From positions 1 through 33,466 of the forward strand of contig JAFYOR010000059.1 in assembly GCA_017547805.1 (NCBI GenBank): a stretch of 33,466 nucleotides of DNA. Direction: 5' to 3'. Made by a program: the position numbers and the translations under genes. Position 1 is the first letter of the stretch; each line of letters opens with the position of its first letter. The notes below the pieces were generated by a model. It was not told the origin of the DNA. It saw only the letters and a program-made list of their open reading frames with translations, and did no database searches. The stretch is from Clostridia bacterium (GTDB taxonomy: Bacteria > Bacillota > Clostridia > Christensenellales > Aristaeellaceae). This document shows, in pieces, positions 1 to 7,259 of the stretch.

Positions 1-160
1 ATGTGGGGGTCTTTTGTTTTGTCAAAAAAGAGTTAGGGATTCGAACTAGCCCGGCAATGAATGACAGCCCAGTGGGCTGTCAGAACCGGGCTGACCGACG
101 AGCGTCGAGCGAGGAGAGACGAGATCCCTAACTCTCCGCCAAAAACAAAAGATCCCCCCT
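1..160. repeat. Hairpin repeat, unit 1 of 2
   Basis: First of two tandem units with a 160-bp period. It opens with a terminator-like stretch, then AGAGTTAGGGATTCGA, a variable centre and a conserved 3' half ending GATCCCTAACTCTCC. The edges AGAGTTAGGGAT and ATCCCTAACTCT are perfect inverted repeats. The centre holds a nested stem: AGCCCGG/CCGGGCT encloses GACAGCCC/GGGCTGTC. GACG-AG-CGTC forms another small hairpin. On the minus strand the end reads TTCGAATCCCTAACTCT, which resembles a tRNA T-loop and acceptor strand, but the T-stem does not pair. Function unknown; a structured mobile repeat or a small RNA are both possible. Confidence 0.75.
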
Positions 161-180
161 ATGTGGGGGTCTTTTGTTTT
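141..180. terminator. Bidirectional terminator-like palindrome inside repeat
   Basis: AAAACAAAAGATCCCCC, a short loop, and GGGGGTCTTTTGTTTT form a near-perfect palindrome with a T-rich tract on each side, so it could stop transcription in both directions. The right half recurs at the very start of the window, so it belongs to the repeat unit. Confidence 0.6.
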
Positions 181-302
181 GTCAAAAAAGAGTTAGGGAT
201 TCGATACTTAAGCGGGAGTGAATGAGGCCACGGTGTGGCCTCAGAGCCGCCCTGACCGACGAGCGTCGAGCGAGGAGAGACGAGATCCCTAACTCTCCGC
301 GC
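161..302. repeat. Hairpin repeat, unit 2 of 2
   Basis: Second copy of the unit. Its left about 44 bp and right about 50 bp match unit 1 almost exactly, while the centre differs in sequence but keeps the fold: GAGGCCAC/GTGGCCTC replaces the inner stem and GCGG/CCGC the outer one. Changed stems with preserved pairing suggest that the RNA or cruciform structure is what is conserved. It ends about 10 bp before the promoter of the next gene. Confidence 0.75.
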
Positions 303-310
303 CCCCGCAT

Positions 311-339
311 TTGACAATCCCCCAAGTCGGTGATAAGAT
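311..339 (+). promoter_or_regulatory. Promoter for DMT permease
   Basis: A perfect -35 box TTGACA (311-316) lies 17 bp before a -10-like TAAGAT (334-339), about 75 bp upstream of the permease start. Confidence 0.55.
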
Positions 340-414
340 ACAGCATATCCGGCTGATCGGCCGGAATCCATGATATCCGCAGATCACATGCTGATCGCAC
401 GGAAAGGAAAAACA

Positions 415-1251
415 ATGATTTATCTGCTTCTGGCTATCGCATCCAGCACCATGGTGTCCGTTTTTTCCCGGCTGAGCAGCGGGCGGGTCAAAAACCGAGG
501 CGTCATGGTCGCCTTCAATTATCTGGCTTGCTCGGTGACCGGCTTTGCGCTCATGCGCACGCTTGACGTCTTTCCCGCGCAGCCCGGGCTTTCCTCCGCG
601 CTGCTGATGGGCATCGTCGGAGGCGGCATGTATCTGACGGGCTTCCTGCTGCTGCAGTGGAATATCGCCAGAAACGGCGTGGTGCTTCCGGCGACGTTCC
701 AGAAGCTGGGCGTGCTCGTGCCAACGGCCTGCGCGCTTTTGATCTTCGGGGAAATCCCGACCCTGCTTCAGGCGATCGGCTTTGCCGGGGCGGTGCTGGC
801 GATCCTGCTGATCCGCGGCGGCGACGGCGAACGGCGCAGCGCCGGCAGCGGCGGACTGATCGCGCTGATGCTGGCGGGCGGCAGCGTGGACGCGCTGGGC
901 AAGTTCTATGAGGAATGGGGAAATCCGGCGCTCAAGAATCATTATCTGTTCTATGTGTTCTTCTGCGCGTTTGTGTATGCCGCGATCCTGTGCGTGCTCA
1001 AACGGGAGCGCGTGACGCGCTGGGATGCGCTCTTCGGCGTGCTGGTGGGCGTGCCGAATTACCTGTGCTCCCGCTTTTTGCTGCTGTCGCTTTCGGATCT
1101 TCCGGCGGTGGTGGTGTATCCGACGTTCAGCGTCGGCACAATCGTGCTTGTGACGCTCATCGGCATGCTGGCCTTCCGCGAAAAGCTGGTCCGCCGGCAG
1201 GTGGTCGCGATGGGCATCATTCTGGCGTCGCTTGCGCTGCTGAATATGTGA
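415..1251 (+). CDS. DMT/EamA-family membrane permease
   Basis: A 278-residue integral membrane protein with about nine or ten hydrophobic segments and almost no soluble loops, the size and pattern of drug/metabolite transporter (EamA-like) permeases. The two halves look like repeats of a five-helix unit, as is usual in the family; the second half starts near the GGSVDALGKF segment. The start at 415 is chosen because AAGGAAA lies just upstream; an in-frame ATG at 370 would add 15 polar residues and has no good ribosome binding site. It has its own promoter at 311-339 and a terminator at 1271-1298, so it appears monocistronic. Substrate cannot be told from sequence. Confidence 0.8.
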   Translation: MIYLLLAIASSTMVSVFSRLSSGRVKNRGVMVAFNYLACSVTGFALMRTLDVFPAQPGLSSALLMGIVGGGMYLTGFLLLQWNIARNGVVLPATFQKLGVLVPTACALLIFGEIPTLLQAIGFAGAVLAILLIRGGDGERRSAGSGGLIALMLAGGSVDALGKFYEEWGNPALKNHYLFYVFFCAFVYAAILCVLKRERVTRWDALFGVLVGVPNYLCSRFLLLSLSDLPAVVVYPTFSVGTIVLVTLIGMLAFREKLVRRQVVAMGIILASLALLNM

Positions 1252-1270
1252 TGCTGTGCATAATGAAAGA

Positions 1271-1298
1271 GGGCATGCGCTTTTGCGCATGCCCTTTT
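1271..1298. terminator. Bidirectional terminator
   Basis: GGGCATGCGC-TTTT-GCGCATGCCC followed by TTTT; A-rich sequence on the left lets it also serve the convergent minus-strand permease gene ending at 1310. Confidence 0.8.
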
Positions 1299-1309
1299 AG
1301 CTGTCCGGT

Positions 1310-2494
1310 TTATTTCTTTCTGGCGCGGATCCGGCTCATCGGATTCTTCTTTTTCTGCGGCTTCGCTTTGGCGGCAGCCTTCTTTTCGCTTTCGGGGGAA
1401 GCGGGCGCTTCCTGCTGCTGCTTTCTGGCTTCGGCCTGAATGCGCGCATTTCGGGATCTGTTCATCGCCGTGATGACGGCAAGCGTCACCGGGAAGGCGA
1501 TCAGGCCGACGAGACCGAACAGGCGCAGACCCACGAGCATGGAGATCAGCGTGGCCAGCGGATGCAGGCCGATCTGCGCGCCGACGATCTTGGGCTCCAG
1601 CGTCTGGCGCACGGCGGTGATGATTACATACAGCGCGGCGATGCCGGCGGCGAGCTTCAGGTTGCCCATCACCACGAGGATCAGCGCCCACGGCAGCAGG
1701 ATGCCGCCGGTGCCGAGAATGGGCAGCAGATCGAAGATGGCGATGATCAGCGCCAGCAGCACGGCATAAGGCACCTTCAGCAGCGCAAAGCCGACCGTCA
1801 GCTCGATGAACGTGAGGGTAAAGAGCAGCGTGTAGGACTTGATGTATACGCCGATCATGCTCTTGGCGTAATGCAGGCTCGTATCCACAAGCTCCTTTTT
1901 GGAGGAGGGAATCAGCTTCTTAAGGAAGGAGAGGATGAGGTCAAAATCAATCGCCATGAAGAAGGTGGAAATCACCGTGATGACGACGTTGACGATGATG
2001 CCCGGGATGGAGGTGGCGTAGCCGGTGACCAGAATCAGAGCCTTGGCGGAAAAGTCCGTAACCGTCTGGCTGATGGTTTTCAGGGTGCTGGTCGCCATCT
2101 GGTCGATGACCTTGGCCAGATTGGTGTCGTATGCGGCGACGGTGACTTCCAGCTCGTCAAAGCCGCGATTGATGAAGGGCACCAGTTCGCTGAACAGGCG
2201 CGGAATGGCGCGCACGAGATCGCCGGTTTCCTTGATGAGCCGGGACCCCACAACCAGAACGATCACAAAGACGATCAGGTAGAAAATGCTGCACAGTCCG
2301 ATGCTCGCCAGCTTGCGCATGGAGGTGTGCTTGAAATCCATCTTGTCCAGCGTCAGCTGCAGCAGGCCGGCGACGATGAACGCGATGATGAAGGGCACCA
2401 TGATCGGAAGAATATACTGGAACACCAGCAGCGCAGCGATACCGATGATTCCATAATATCCGGCGTCAATGATAAATTTCTTTCTGGCATCCAT
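1310..2494 (-). CDS. AI-2E family transporter (possibly YtvI-like)
   Basis: A 394-residue membrane protein of the AI-2E transporter family (PF01594-type). It has N-terminal paired helices, a long soluble amphipathic central part (about residues 60-190), then a cluster of helices containing the family-typical region around FDLLPILGTG and, near the end, LFGLVGLIAFPV. Some Firmicutes members (YtvI) are linked with sporulation; others export ions or small molecules, so the role is open. The C-terminal tail of about 40 residues is rich in Lys, Ala and Glu and is probably cytoplasmic. The start at 2494 is chosen because AGAGGAAG lies at proper distance; earlier in-frame ATGs have no such site. It has its own promoter and converges on the DMT gene. 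Confidence 0.85.
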   Translation of the reverse strand: MDARKKFIIDAGYYGIIGIAALLVFQYILPIMVPFIIAFIVAGLLQLTLDKMDFKHTSMRKLASIGLCSIFYLIVFVIVLVVGSRLIKETGDLVRAIPRLFSELVPFINRGFDELEVTVAAYDTNLAKVIDQMATSTLKTISQTVTDFSAKALILVTGYATSIPGIIVNVVITVISTFFMAIDFDLILSFLKKLIPSSKKELVDTSLHYAKSMIGVYIKSYTLLFTLTFIELTVGFALLKVPYAVLLALIIAIFDLLPILGTGGILLPWALILVVMGNLKLAAGIAALYVIITAVRQTLEPKIVGAQIGLHPLATLISMLVGLRLFGLVGLIAFPVTLAVITAMNRSRNARIQAEARKQQQEAPASPESEKKAAAKAKPQKKKNPMSRIRARKK

Positions 2495-2557
2495 CGGCAT
2501 CTTCCTCTTCTCTGGCATTGTCCGGGAAAAATGGACACATACCCTCATAATATGTAT

Positions 2558-2586
2558 ATTCTGACACGAATGGAGAACTCTGTCAA
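2558..2586 (-). promoter_or_regulatory. Promoter for AI-2E gene
   Basis: On the minus strand TTGACA (2586-2581) is followed after 17 bp by CAGAAT (2563-2558), which matches the -10 consensus at four positions. It lies about 65 bp upstream of the start codon. Confidence 0.5.
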
Positions 2587-2723
2587 CCGCTATTCTGTGA
2601 GATCATGACAAGTTTGCATTAAGATTGTGTTAAGGCAAAAGCGCCGGACAGCGGAATCTCCGACAAGGTTCAATCAATCCGGCTCTTCTGCGCACGAGAG
2701 CGTTTTTCGGATTTGCATAATAA

Positions 2724-2746
2724 AAAAGAGGCCGAAGCCTCTTATG
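2724..2746 (-). terminator. Terminator of murA transcript
   Basis: On the minus strand AAGAGGC-TTCG-GCCTCTT is followed by a run of T. The stable UUCG tetraloop and U tract make this a strong intrinsic terminator. It lies about 190 nt past the murA stop, after the two copies of the 75-nt element. Nothing else is recognised between 2587 and 2723. Confidence 0.85.
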
Positions 2747-2748
2747 TT

Positions 2749-2842
2749 TATCGCATAGGAAATTGCGGGAAATTGCTCGCGTGTGCCATGCTGCACAGCA
2801 TACAGACCCGGGCAGAAGTGGGGGCGGGCACTGCCCGTATTT
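2749..2842. repeat. Post-stop element, copy A
   Basis: Copy A of a repeat whose 75-nt core (2765-2839) aligns without gaps to copies at 2859-2933 and 27124-27198. Conserved blocks on the plus strand are CCATGCTGCA, GAAGTGGG and GCGGGCAC. It contains ATGCTG/CAGCAT and CGGGCA/TGCCCG stems. Copies A and B are in tandem with a 94-bp period, and both lie in the predicted 3' UTR of murA. Confidence 0.8.
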
Positions 2843-2933
2843 TATCGCATTGGAAACTGTATGAAATCGGCCGCGTGCGCCATGCTGCATATCATGCAGG
2901 CTTGGGCGGAAGTGGGAGCGGGCACTACCCGCG
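2843..2933. repeat. Post-stop element, copy B, abuts murA stop
   Basis: The core (2859-2933) ends at the base next to the murA stop codon (2934-2936), so on the transcript strand it begins directly after TAA. Stems: CTGCAT-GAT-ATGCAG (as read on the minus strand) and GCGGG-TAGTG-CCCGC. The copy beside glmS has the same placement. Confidence 0.85.
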
Positions 2934-4211
2934 TTATGCGTCTTTGGAGCGGCGGATGTCCGCGCCGAGGGAAGAAAGCTTGTCCTCCAGATGCTCGTAG
3001 CCGCGGTCGATGAAATGCGTTCCGGTGATTTCGGTCGTGCCCTGCGCCATAAGACCGGCAACCACCAGCGCAGCGCCTGCGCGCAGATCGCTTGCCTCTA
3101 CGGCGGCGCCGTGGAGCTTGGGCACGCCCTGAATGACGGCCGTGCGCTCGAAGACGCGGACGTTGGCGCCCATGCGCTCCATTTCCGCCAGATGACGCAG
3201 ACGGGATTCAAAGATATTTTCAACCACCGTCGAACTGCCCGTCGCCGTGCACAGCAGCGCGCTCATCGGCTGCTGCAGGTCGGTCGGGAAGCCGGGGTAC
3301 ACCTGCGTCTTGAAGGTGACGCCGCGGTGCGCGCCGATGGAGCGGACGCGGATGGCATCGTCCTTTTCATCCACGCGCGCGCCCATTTCAAGGAGCTTCG
3401 CTGTGAGCGCTTCCATGTGCGTGGGAATGCAGCCGGTTACAGTCACGTCGCCGTGCGTTGCGGCGGCGGCGATCATCAGCGTGCCGGTTTCGATCTGATC
3501 GGGAATGACGGCGTAAGGACGGCGCGGCCTCAGGTTCTGCTGGCCGCGGATGCGGATGACGTCCGTGCCGGCGCCCTTGACCTTGCAGCCCATGGAGTTG
3601 AGGAAGTTGGCAAGGTCAACGATGTGCGGCTCTTTTGCCGCGTTGTAGATCGTGGTGATGCCCTGCGCGCGGGAGGCGGCGAGCATGACGTTGATCGTGC
3701 CGCCGACGGTGGGCATATCCAGAAATACGTCGCCGCCGGACAGGCCGTTCTTCGCCTGGGCAAGAACCGTGCCGCCGCGGTCGGTATCCACCTGAGCGCC
3801 GATGGCGCGCATGCCCTTGATGTGCTGGTCAATCGGACGGCGGCCGATGGTGCATCCGCCGGGCAGCGGCACCTTCGCCTCGCCAAAGCGCGCGAGCAGC
3901 GCGCCGATATAGTAGGAAGAGGCGCGCATCCGGCTGCACAGCTCTTCGGGGATGGCGGTTTTTGTGATCGTGCTGGGATCGACTTCCATGATCCCTTCTT
4001 CAGGACTCCATGTCACCTTTGCGCCCAGATAGCGCAGCGTTTCCACGGAGACGATGACGTCTTCGATGTTGGGCAGATTCTCAATTACGCAGGGCGTCTG
4101 GCTGAGAATGGCAGCCGGAATGATGGCGACTGCGGTGTTCTTGCCGCCGCTGACGCGCACGGTTCCCTCCAGCCTCCGCTCACCGGTAATGAGCATTTTT
4201 TCTTCTGCCAT
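2934..4211 (-). CDS. murA: UDP-N-acetylglucosamine 1-carboxyvinyltransferase
   Basis: MurA transfers enolpyruvate from PEP to UDP-GlcNAc, the first committed step of peptidoglycan synthesis, in the cytoplasm. The 425-residue length is normal. Key residues are present: Lys24-Asn25 in GGKNTA, Arg96 in RMRAS, the catalytic and fosfomycin-target Cys120 in PGGCTIGRRP with Arg125, the Asp of YPGFPTDLQQP, Arg of ENIFESR, Arg of DLRAGAAL and the Arg of IDRGYEH. The start at 4211 has GGAGG six bases upstream; the upstream in-frame ATG has none. It has a consensus promoter at 4268-4296 and a terminator at 2724-2746, so it seems monocistronic with an unusual repeat-bearing 3' UTR. A second MurA lies at 31966-33219. 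Confidence 0.97.
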   Translation of the reverse strand: MAEEKMLITGERRLEGTVRVSGGKNTAVAIIPAAILSQTPCVIENLPNIEDVIVSVETLRYLGAKVTWSPEEGIMEVDPSTITKTAIPEELCSRMRASSYYIGALLARFGEAKVPLPGGCTIGRRPIDQHIKGMRAIGAQVDTDRGGTVLAQAKNGLSGGDVFLDMPTVGGTINVMLAASRAQGITTIYNAAKEPHIVDLANFLNSMGCKVKGAGTDVIRIRGQQNLRPRRPYAVIPDQIETGTLMIAAAATHGDVTVTGCIPTHMEALTAKLLEMGARVDEKDDAIRVRSIGAHRGVTFKTQVYPGFPTDLQQPMSALLCTATGSSTVVENIFESRLRHLAEMERMGANVRVFERTAVIQGVPKLHGAAVEASDLRAGAALVVAGLMAQGTTEITGTHFIDRGYEHLEDKLSSLGADIRRSKDA

Positions 4212-4267
4212 GCAAATCCTCCCTGTGCCCCATGAAACGGGGATAACAATGATATGGTAACTCATAT

Positions 4268-4296
4268 ATTATACACATCATTGAACTGTTTGGCAA
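4268..4296 (-). promoter_or_regulatory. Promoter for murA
   Basis: On the minus strand TTGCCA (4296-4291), a 17-bp spacer and a perfect TATAAT (4273-4268), about 57 bp before the murA start. Confidence 0.75.
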
Positions 4297-4398
4297 GCAG
4301 GTGTATACAATTGCGATCCGATGCATGGGGAACCTGCGCAAAAAACGGGCGAAATTGTCCCGCTCAAAGGATTCATGGCGACGGGTATTGCGTTTCTA

Positions 4399-4407
4399 TG
4401 GTATAAT
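4399..4407 (+). promoter_or_regulatory. Extended -10 promoter for FHA-ftsW unit
   Basis: TGG directly before TATAAT (4402-4407) gives an extended -10 element; no good -35 box is seen. It is 65 bp upstream of the FHA gene start. Confidence 0.5.
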
Positions 4408-4471
4408 AATAATTCACCCATGTTTGGTCTGTGACCGGGCAGGGGAAGATGAAGAAAGGGAGGCGCGGCGT

Positions 4472-5248
4472 GTGAATCAGGCATGGTATCAGGTGCTGTC
4501 GATGATCTATGGTTATCTTGCGGCGGCGGTGATTGCATTGGTGCTGCTGCTTACGCTCAGGAAGATTGTTTCGGACGCAGCGCTTTTGCGCCGCGTGCGA
4601 AAGAACACGCCGCAGGCGGGCGCGGTCGGTGCGTTTCGCGTGCTCTCGGCGGGAACAAGACGCCTGAGCGCCGGAGCGGAAATCCGCATCCCGTATGAAG
4701 GCACGCTGGGCGCGGCACATAGCTGCGACGTGTGCATTCCCTACCGCAGGGTCCACATGCGCTCGGCCTTTTTCTGGATGGAAAGGGACGGACTGCACAT
4801 GGTCGCCCTGCATAAGGACGGCTTTTTCGTGGACGACGTCGCCGTGGAGCCGGGCGACGAGGCGATTCTGGAAGACGGCGCGGTGCTGCGCGTGCGCGAG
4901 CTCAAGCTCGTGCTCCGGCTGTATTCCTCCGCGCTTTCGCGCATGGATACGGAGGATGTCGCGCCGTATGTCACCAGCGAACGGCGAAACCGCGCGCAGC
5001 AGGGACGCGGCGAGGGCATCGGCGCGCCCGGCAAGGGAGAAATCCGCCGGGAAAAGAAGCTGCGCAAAAAGATGGACGCGGAAAAAGAAAAAAAGCCGTC
5101 AGGCAGGGCGAAGCGTGCTGCCGGGACGCAGGACGGGCAAAAAAAGAGCCGAAAACCGTCATCCGCCGCGACCACGGACGCCGGAGAAAAGAATGTATAC
5201 CGCAGAAAGCGTGAAACGCCGTCGCGGACGGCAAAGGAAAAGAGGTGA
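4472..5248 (+). CDS. Membrane-anchored FHA-like protein
   Basis: A 258-residue protein. One transmembrane helix lies at about residues 8-30, a forkhead-associated (FHA)-like fold at about 70-150, and a highly basic Lys/Arg/Ala tail from about 165 to the end. The FHA fold is recognised by LGAAHSCDVCIP, VHMRSA and DGFFVDD..VEPGD, but the canonical phosphothreonine-binding residues are replaced: the Arg of GR is Ala81, the Ser and His of SRxH are His95 and Ser98, and the Asn of NGT is missing. Start GTG 4472 is chosen because AAAGGGAGG lies 8 bases upstream and the hydrophobic helix follows. It is 3 bases from the FtsW/RodA gene. Fha-rodA-pbp gene order is known from Actinobacteria, so a role in cell-wall assembly is inferred. 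Confidence 0.7.
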   Translation: MNQAWYQVLSMIYGYLAAAVIALVLLLTLRKIVSDAALLRRVRKNTPQAGAVGAFRVLSAGTRRLSAGAEIRIPYEGTLGAAHSCDVCIPYRRVHMRSAFFWMERDGLHMVALHKDGFFVDDVAVEPGDEAILEDGAVLRVRELKLVLRLYSSALSRMDTEDVAPYVTSERRNRAQQGRGEGIGAPGKGEIRREKKLRKKMDAEKEKKPSGRAKRAAGTQDGQKKSRKPSSAATTDAGEKNVYRRKRETPSRTAKEKR

Positions 5249-5251
5249 CCC

Positions 5252-6793
5252 ATGGCAGGAAAAGCACCGGTGTATACCGCGAAAAAAAAGAGCGGCGTGA
5301 GCGCATCGCCTGCCGCAGGGTCGAAGGAAAAACAGCGCGCAGCGCAAAAGACAACCGAGAAAAAGGGCGCGGCTGAAAAGAAAAGAGAAAAAAAGCCGGC
5401 AAATACGAAAATAACGGAAAAAAAGACACCGCGATCCTCGTCTCTTCATCAGAGGGGGGAAAAGCAGGTGAAAACAAGACGCGGCGCAAAGCAGGCGCGG
5501 GAAACGGCGCGCCTCAATGCCGTTATGCGCGACAGGCGCCGGGCGGCGCTGGGAACGGGCGGCTTTGGCGTGACGCTGATGGCGCTGCTGACGGCAGGCT
5601 TTGCAGCGCTGGGCTTTCTTTTGCTGGCTGTGCGCGAAAAAGGCGCGGTGGATACGCAGGCGTTTGTGCTGATGGCGGTGACGGTGCCGCTGGGGCTCGC
5701 AACTTCGCTTTTGCTGCCAAGGTTGATGCGCATGGACGCGCTGACCATGACGCTGACCAACTTTATCTGCAGCGTGGGACTGGTGATTCTTTATACCGTA
5801 TCGCCGGAACGCGGCGTACGCCAGACGATGTTTTACGTCCTTGGTCTGGCGGTGATGATGGTGATGAGCGCCGTCGTCTCCCGCATGCGGCGCACGGGCG
5901 GGCTGACGCTGCTGGCGATGGTGCTGGGCATCGGCGCGCTGGCGCTGCCGCTGCTCTTTGGCACATGGCAAAACGGCGCAAAGAACTGGGTGGAGGTTCC
6001 CTTCTTCGGCTCTTTCCAGCCCAGTGAGTTTGCCAAGCTTGCGTTGGTTTTGTCCCTTGCGTATTACTTTTCCACCCACAGAACGGTGCTGCAGATGATG
6101 CCGGCGATTCTTTTTGCCGGCGCGTGTCTGGCGCTGCTGATGCTCCAGCGCGATCTGGGCACGGCGCTGATCTATTACCTGACAACGGTGGTCATGTTCT
6201 ATGCCGCCTGCGGCAACGTGCCGCTGACGGCGCTGGGTGTGATGGGCGGCGCCGGCGCGGCGGTGCTCGGCTACAAAATGTTCGCGCATGTCAAGGTGCG
6301 CGTGGCGATGTGGCGTAATCCGTGGAGCGATCCGCTGGACAAGGGCTACCAGATCATTCAGGCGCTGCTGGCGATCAGCTCGGGCGGTCTTTTCGGCGTC
6401 GGTCTTGGACAGGGTACGCCGGAAAAAATCCCCATGTACTACAACGACTTTATCTTTGCCGTCATCTGCGAACAGCTGGGGCTGGTGTTCGGACTGTTCC
6501 TGCTGGCGGTGTATGCGGCGCTGATTGTGCGCTGCGTGCATGCGGCGCTGCGTTCGCGCCGTTCGTTTGATCTGCTGCTGGGCTGCGGCGTGGCGGCGAT
6601 GCTGGGCATTCAGACGTTCATGATTGTGGGCGGCGTCATTAAGCTGATTCCGCTGACGGGCGTGACGATGCCCTTCATCAGCTACGGCGGCTCGTCCTTG
6701 ATTTCCTGCATGGCGATGATCGGCATTGTGCATGGTATTGCGGGCAGGGCGCAGCGGGAGATGAGCGAGGATTTGTTTGCGATGGAAGAATGA
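5252..6793 (+). CDS. FtsW/RodA/SpoVE-family peptidoglycan glycosyltransferase
   Basis: A SEDS-family protein that polymerises lipid II glycan strands, working with a class B PBP such as the one downstream. About ten transmembrane segments follow residue 100. Diagnostic motifs: FQPSEFAKL, the catalytic-Asp region LQRDLGTALI, KGYQIIQALLAISSGG, GLGQGTPEKIP, DFIFAVICEQLG and MPFISYGGSSLI. The length of 513 exceeds the usual 370-420 because of a Lys/Arg-rich N-terminal tail of about 95 residues. The ATG at 5252 follows GAGGTG and couples to the upstream gene; an internal GTG at 5468 preceded by GGGGGG would give a 441-residue protein of more usual length. Sequence does not decide between RodA, FtsW and SpoVE roles. 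Confidence 0.93.
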   Translation: MAGKAPVYTAKKKSGVSASPAAGSKEKQRAAQKTTEKKGAAEKKREKKPANTKITEKKTPRSSSLHQRGEKQVKTRRGAKQARETARLNAVMRDRRRAALGTGGFGVTLMALLTAGFAALGFLLLAVREKGAVDTQAFVLMAVTVPLGLATSLLLPRLMRMDALTMTLTNFICSVGLVILYTVSPERGVRQTMFYVLGLAVMMVMSAVVSRMRRTGGLTLLAMVLGIGALALPLLFGTWQNGAKNWVEVPFFGSFQPSEFAKLALVLSLAYYFSTHRTVLQMMPAILFAGACLALLMLQRDLGTALIYYLTTVVMFYAACGNVPLTALGVMGGAGAAVLGYKMFAHVKVRVAMWRNPWSDPLDKGYQIIQALLAISSGGLFGVGLGQGTPEKIPMYYNDFIFAVICEQLGLVFGLFLLAVYAALIVRCVHAALRSRRSFDLLLGCGVAAMLGIQTFMIVGGVIKLIPLTGVTMPFISYGGSSLISCMAMIGIVHGIAGRAQREMSEDLFAMEE

Positions 6794-6858
6794 GACGGAT
6801 GAGGTTGCCGCCCGCAGGCGGGCGCAGCGCTCAAGGCATAAGTTGTGCGCCATACGAA

Positions 6859-6981
6859 GCCCTATCAGTCACGGCTGTGCCGTGCCAGCTCCCCCGAAGG
6901 GGGAGCCAAGGTTTATTCGCAGCTTCGCTTCATCTTGCCTCTCCCTTTGGGAGAGGTGTCACCGAAGGTGACGGAGAGGGC
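6859..6981. repeat. MITE-like palindromic repeat
   Basis: A 123-bp non-coding element whose ends are imperfect inverted repeats: GCCCTATCAGTCAC on the left and GTGACGGAGAGGGC on the right. Inside are GCTCCCCC-GAAG-GGGGAGC, CCTCTCCC-TT-GGGAGAGG and TCACC-GAA-GGTGA hairpins. Similar palindromes are, to my knowledge, common between genes of gut Clostridia. No transposase is nearby. It sits between the FtsW/RodA and PBP genes. Confidence 0.75.
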
Positions 6982-7047
6982 TGATGAAAAGGTTACAGTG
7001 TATGCACCATGAATGAAGAATGCCGCTGTGCAGGAAACATAAGCTCT

Positions 7048-7199
7048 ACGCCCGCTGGCTCCTGCCACCAGCCTGCGGCTGGTCCCCCTCCCTCCCGGAG
7101 GGAGGCTCCAAAGGCGCTACTTCCGAGAGAAAAAGACACTGGTTTATAGAAGAAACATATACCAGAAGCCTTCCTCCGGGAGGTACCGGAGCCGAGCGC
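7048..7199. repeat. Second palindromic repeat cluster before PBP
   Basis: Contains ACCAGCC-TGC-GGCTGGT, CCTCCCTCC-C-GGAGGGAGG, and near 7165-7185 a CCTTCCTCC-GGGAGG stem. It looks like a degraded or different member of the same class of palindromic intergenic elements. Open reading frames across it are repeat translations and not real genes. Confidence 0.5.
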
Positions 7200-7259
7200 A
7201 CAAATCATGATTCCCGCACTGCTGCAACAACCAATATCTTTTTCACCCCATCAAAGGAA

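Noticed and set aside
1-302. tRNA gene
   Set aside because: T-loop and acceptor-like ends are present, but the T-stem does not pair, there is no anticodon arm and the core varies between copies.
1-302. CRISPR array
   Set aside because: Only two units, repeats longer than typical, internal hairpins in the variable part, and no cas genes.
2713-3013. Small plus-strand ORFs with CAMLH and AEVGAGT motifs near 2713-3013 and 27126
   Set aside because: The shared peptide pieces come from the 75-nt DNA repeat, in different frames and contexts; structure of the DNA explains them better.
5159-6853. 564-residue minus-strand ORF, and similar ones at 21387-22928, 23673-25202, 15940-17283 and 289-1290
   Set aside because: Antisense shadows of well-recognised genes in GC-rich DNA; the proteins are His/Arg/Ala-rich without known motifs or ribosome binding sites.
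7020-7259. N-terminal 80-residue extension of the PBP from ATG 7020
   Set aside because: It translates palindromic repeats, has no binding site, and would put a non-homologous segment before the anchor helix.
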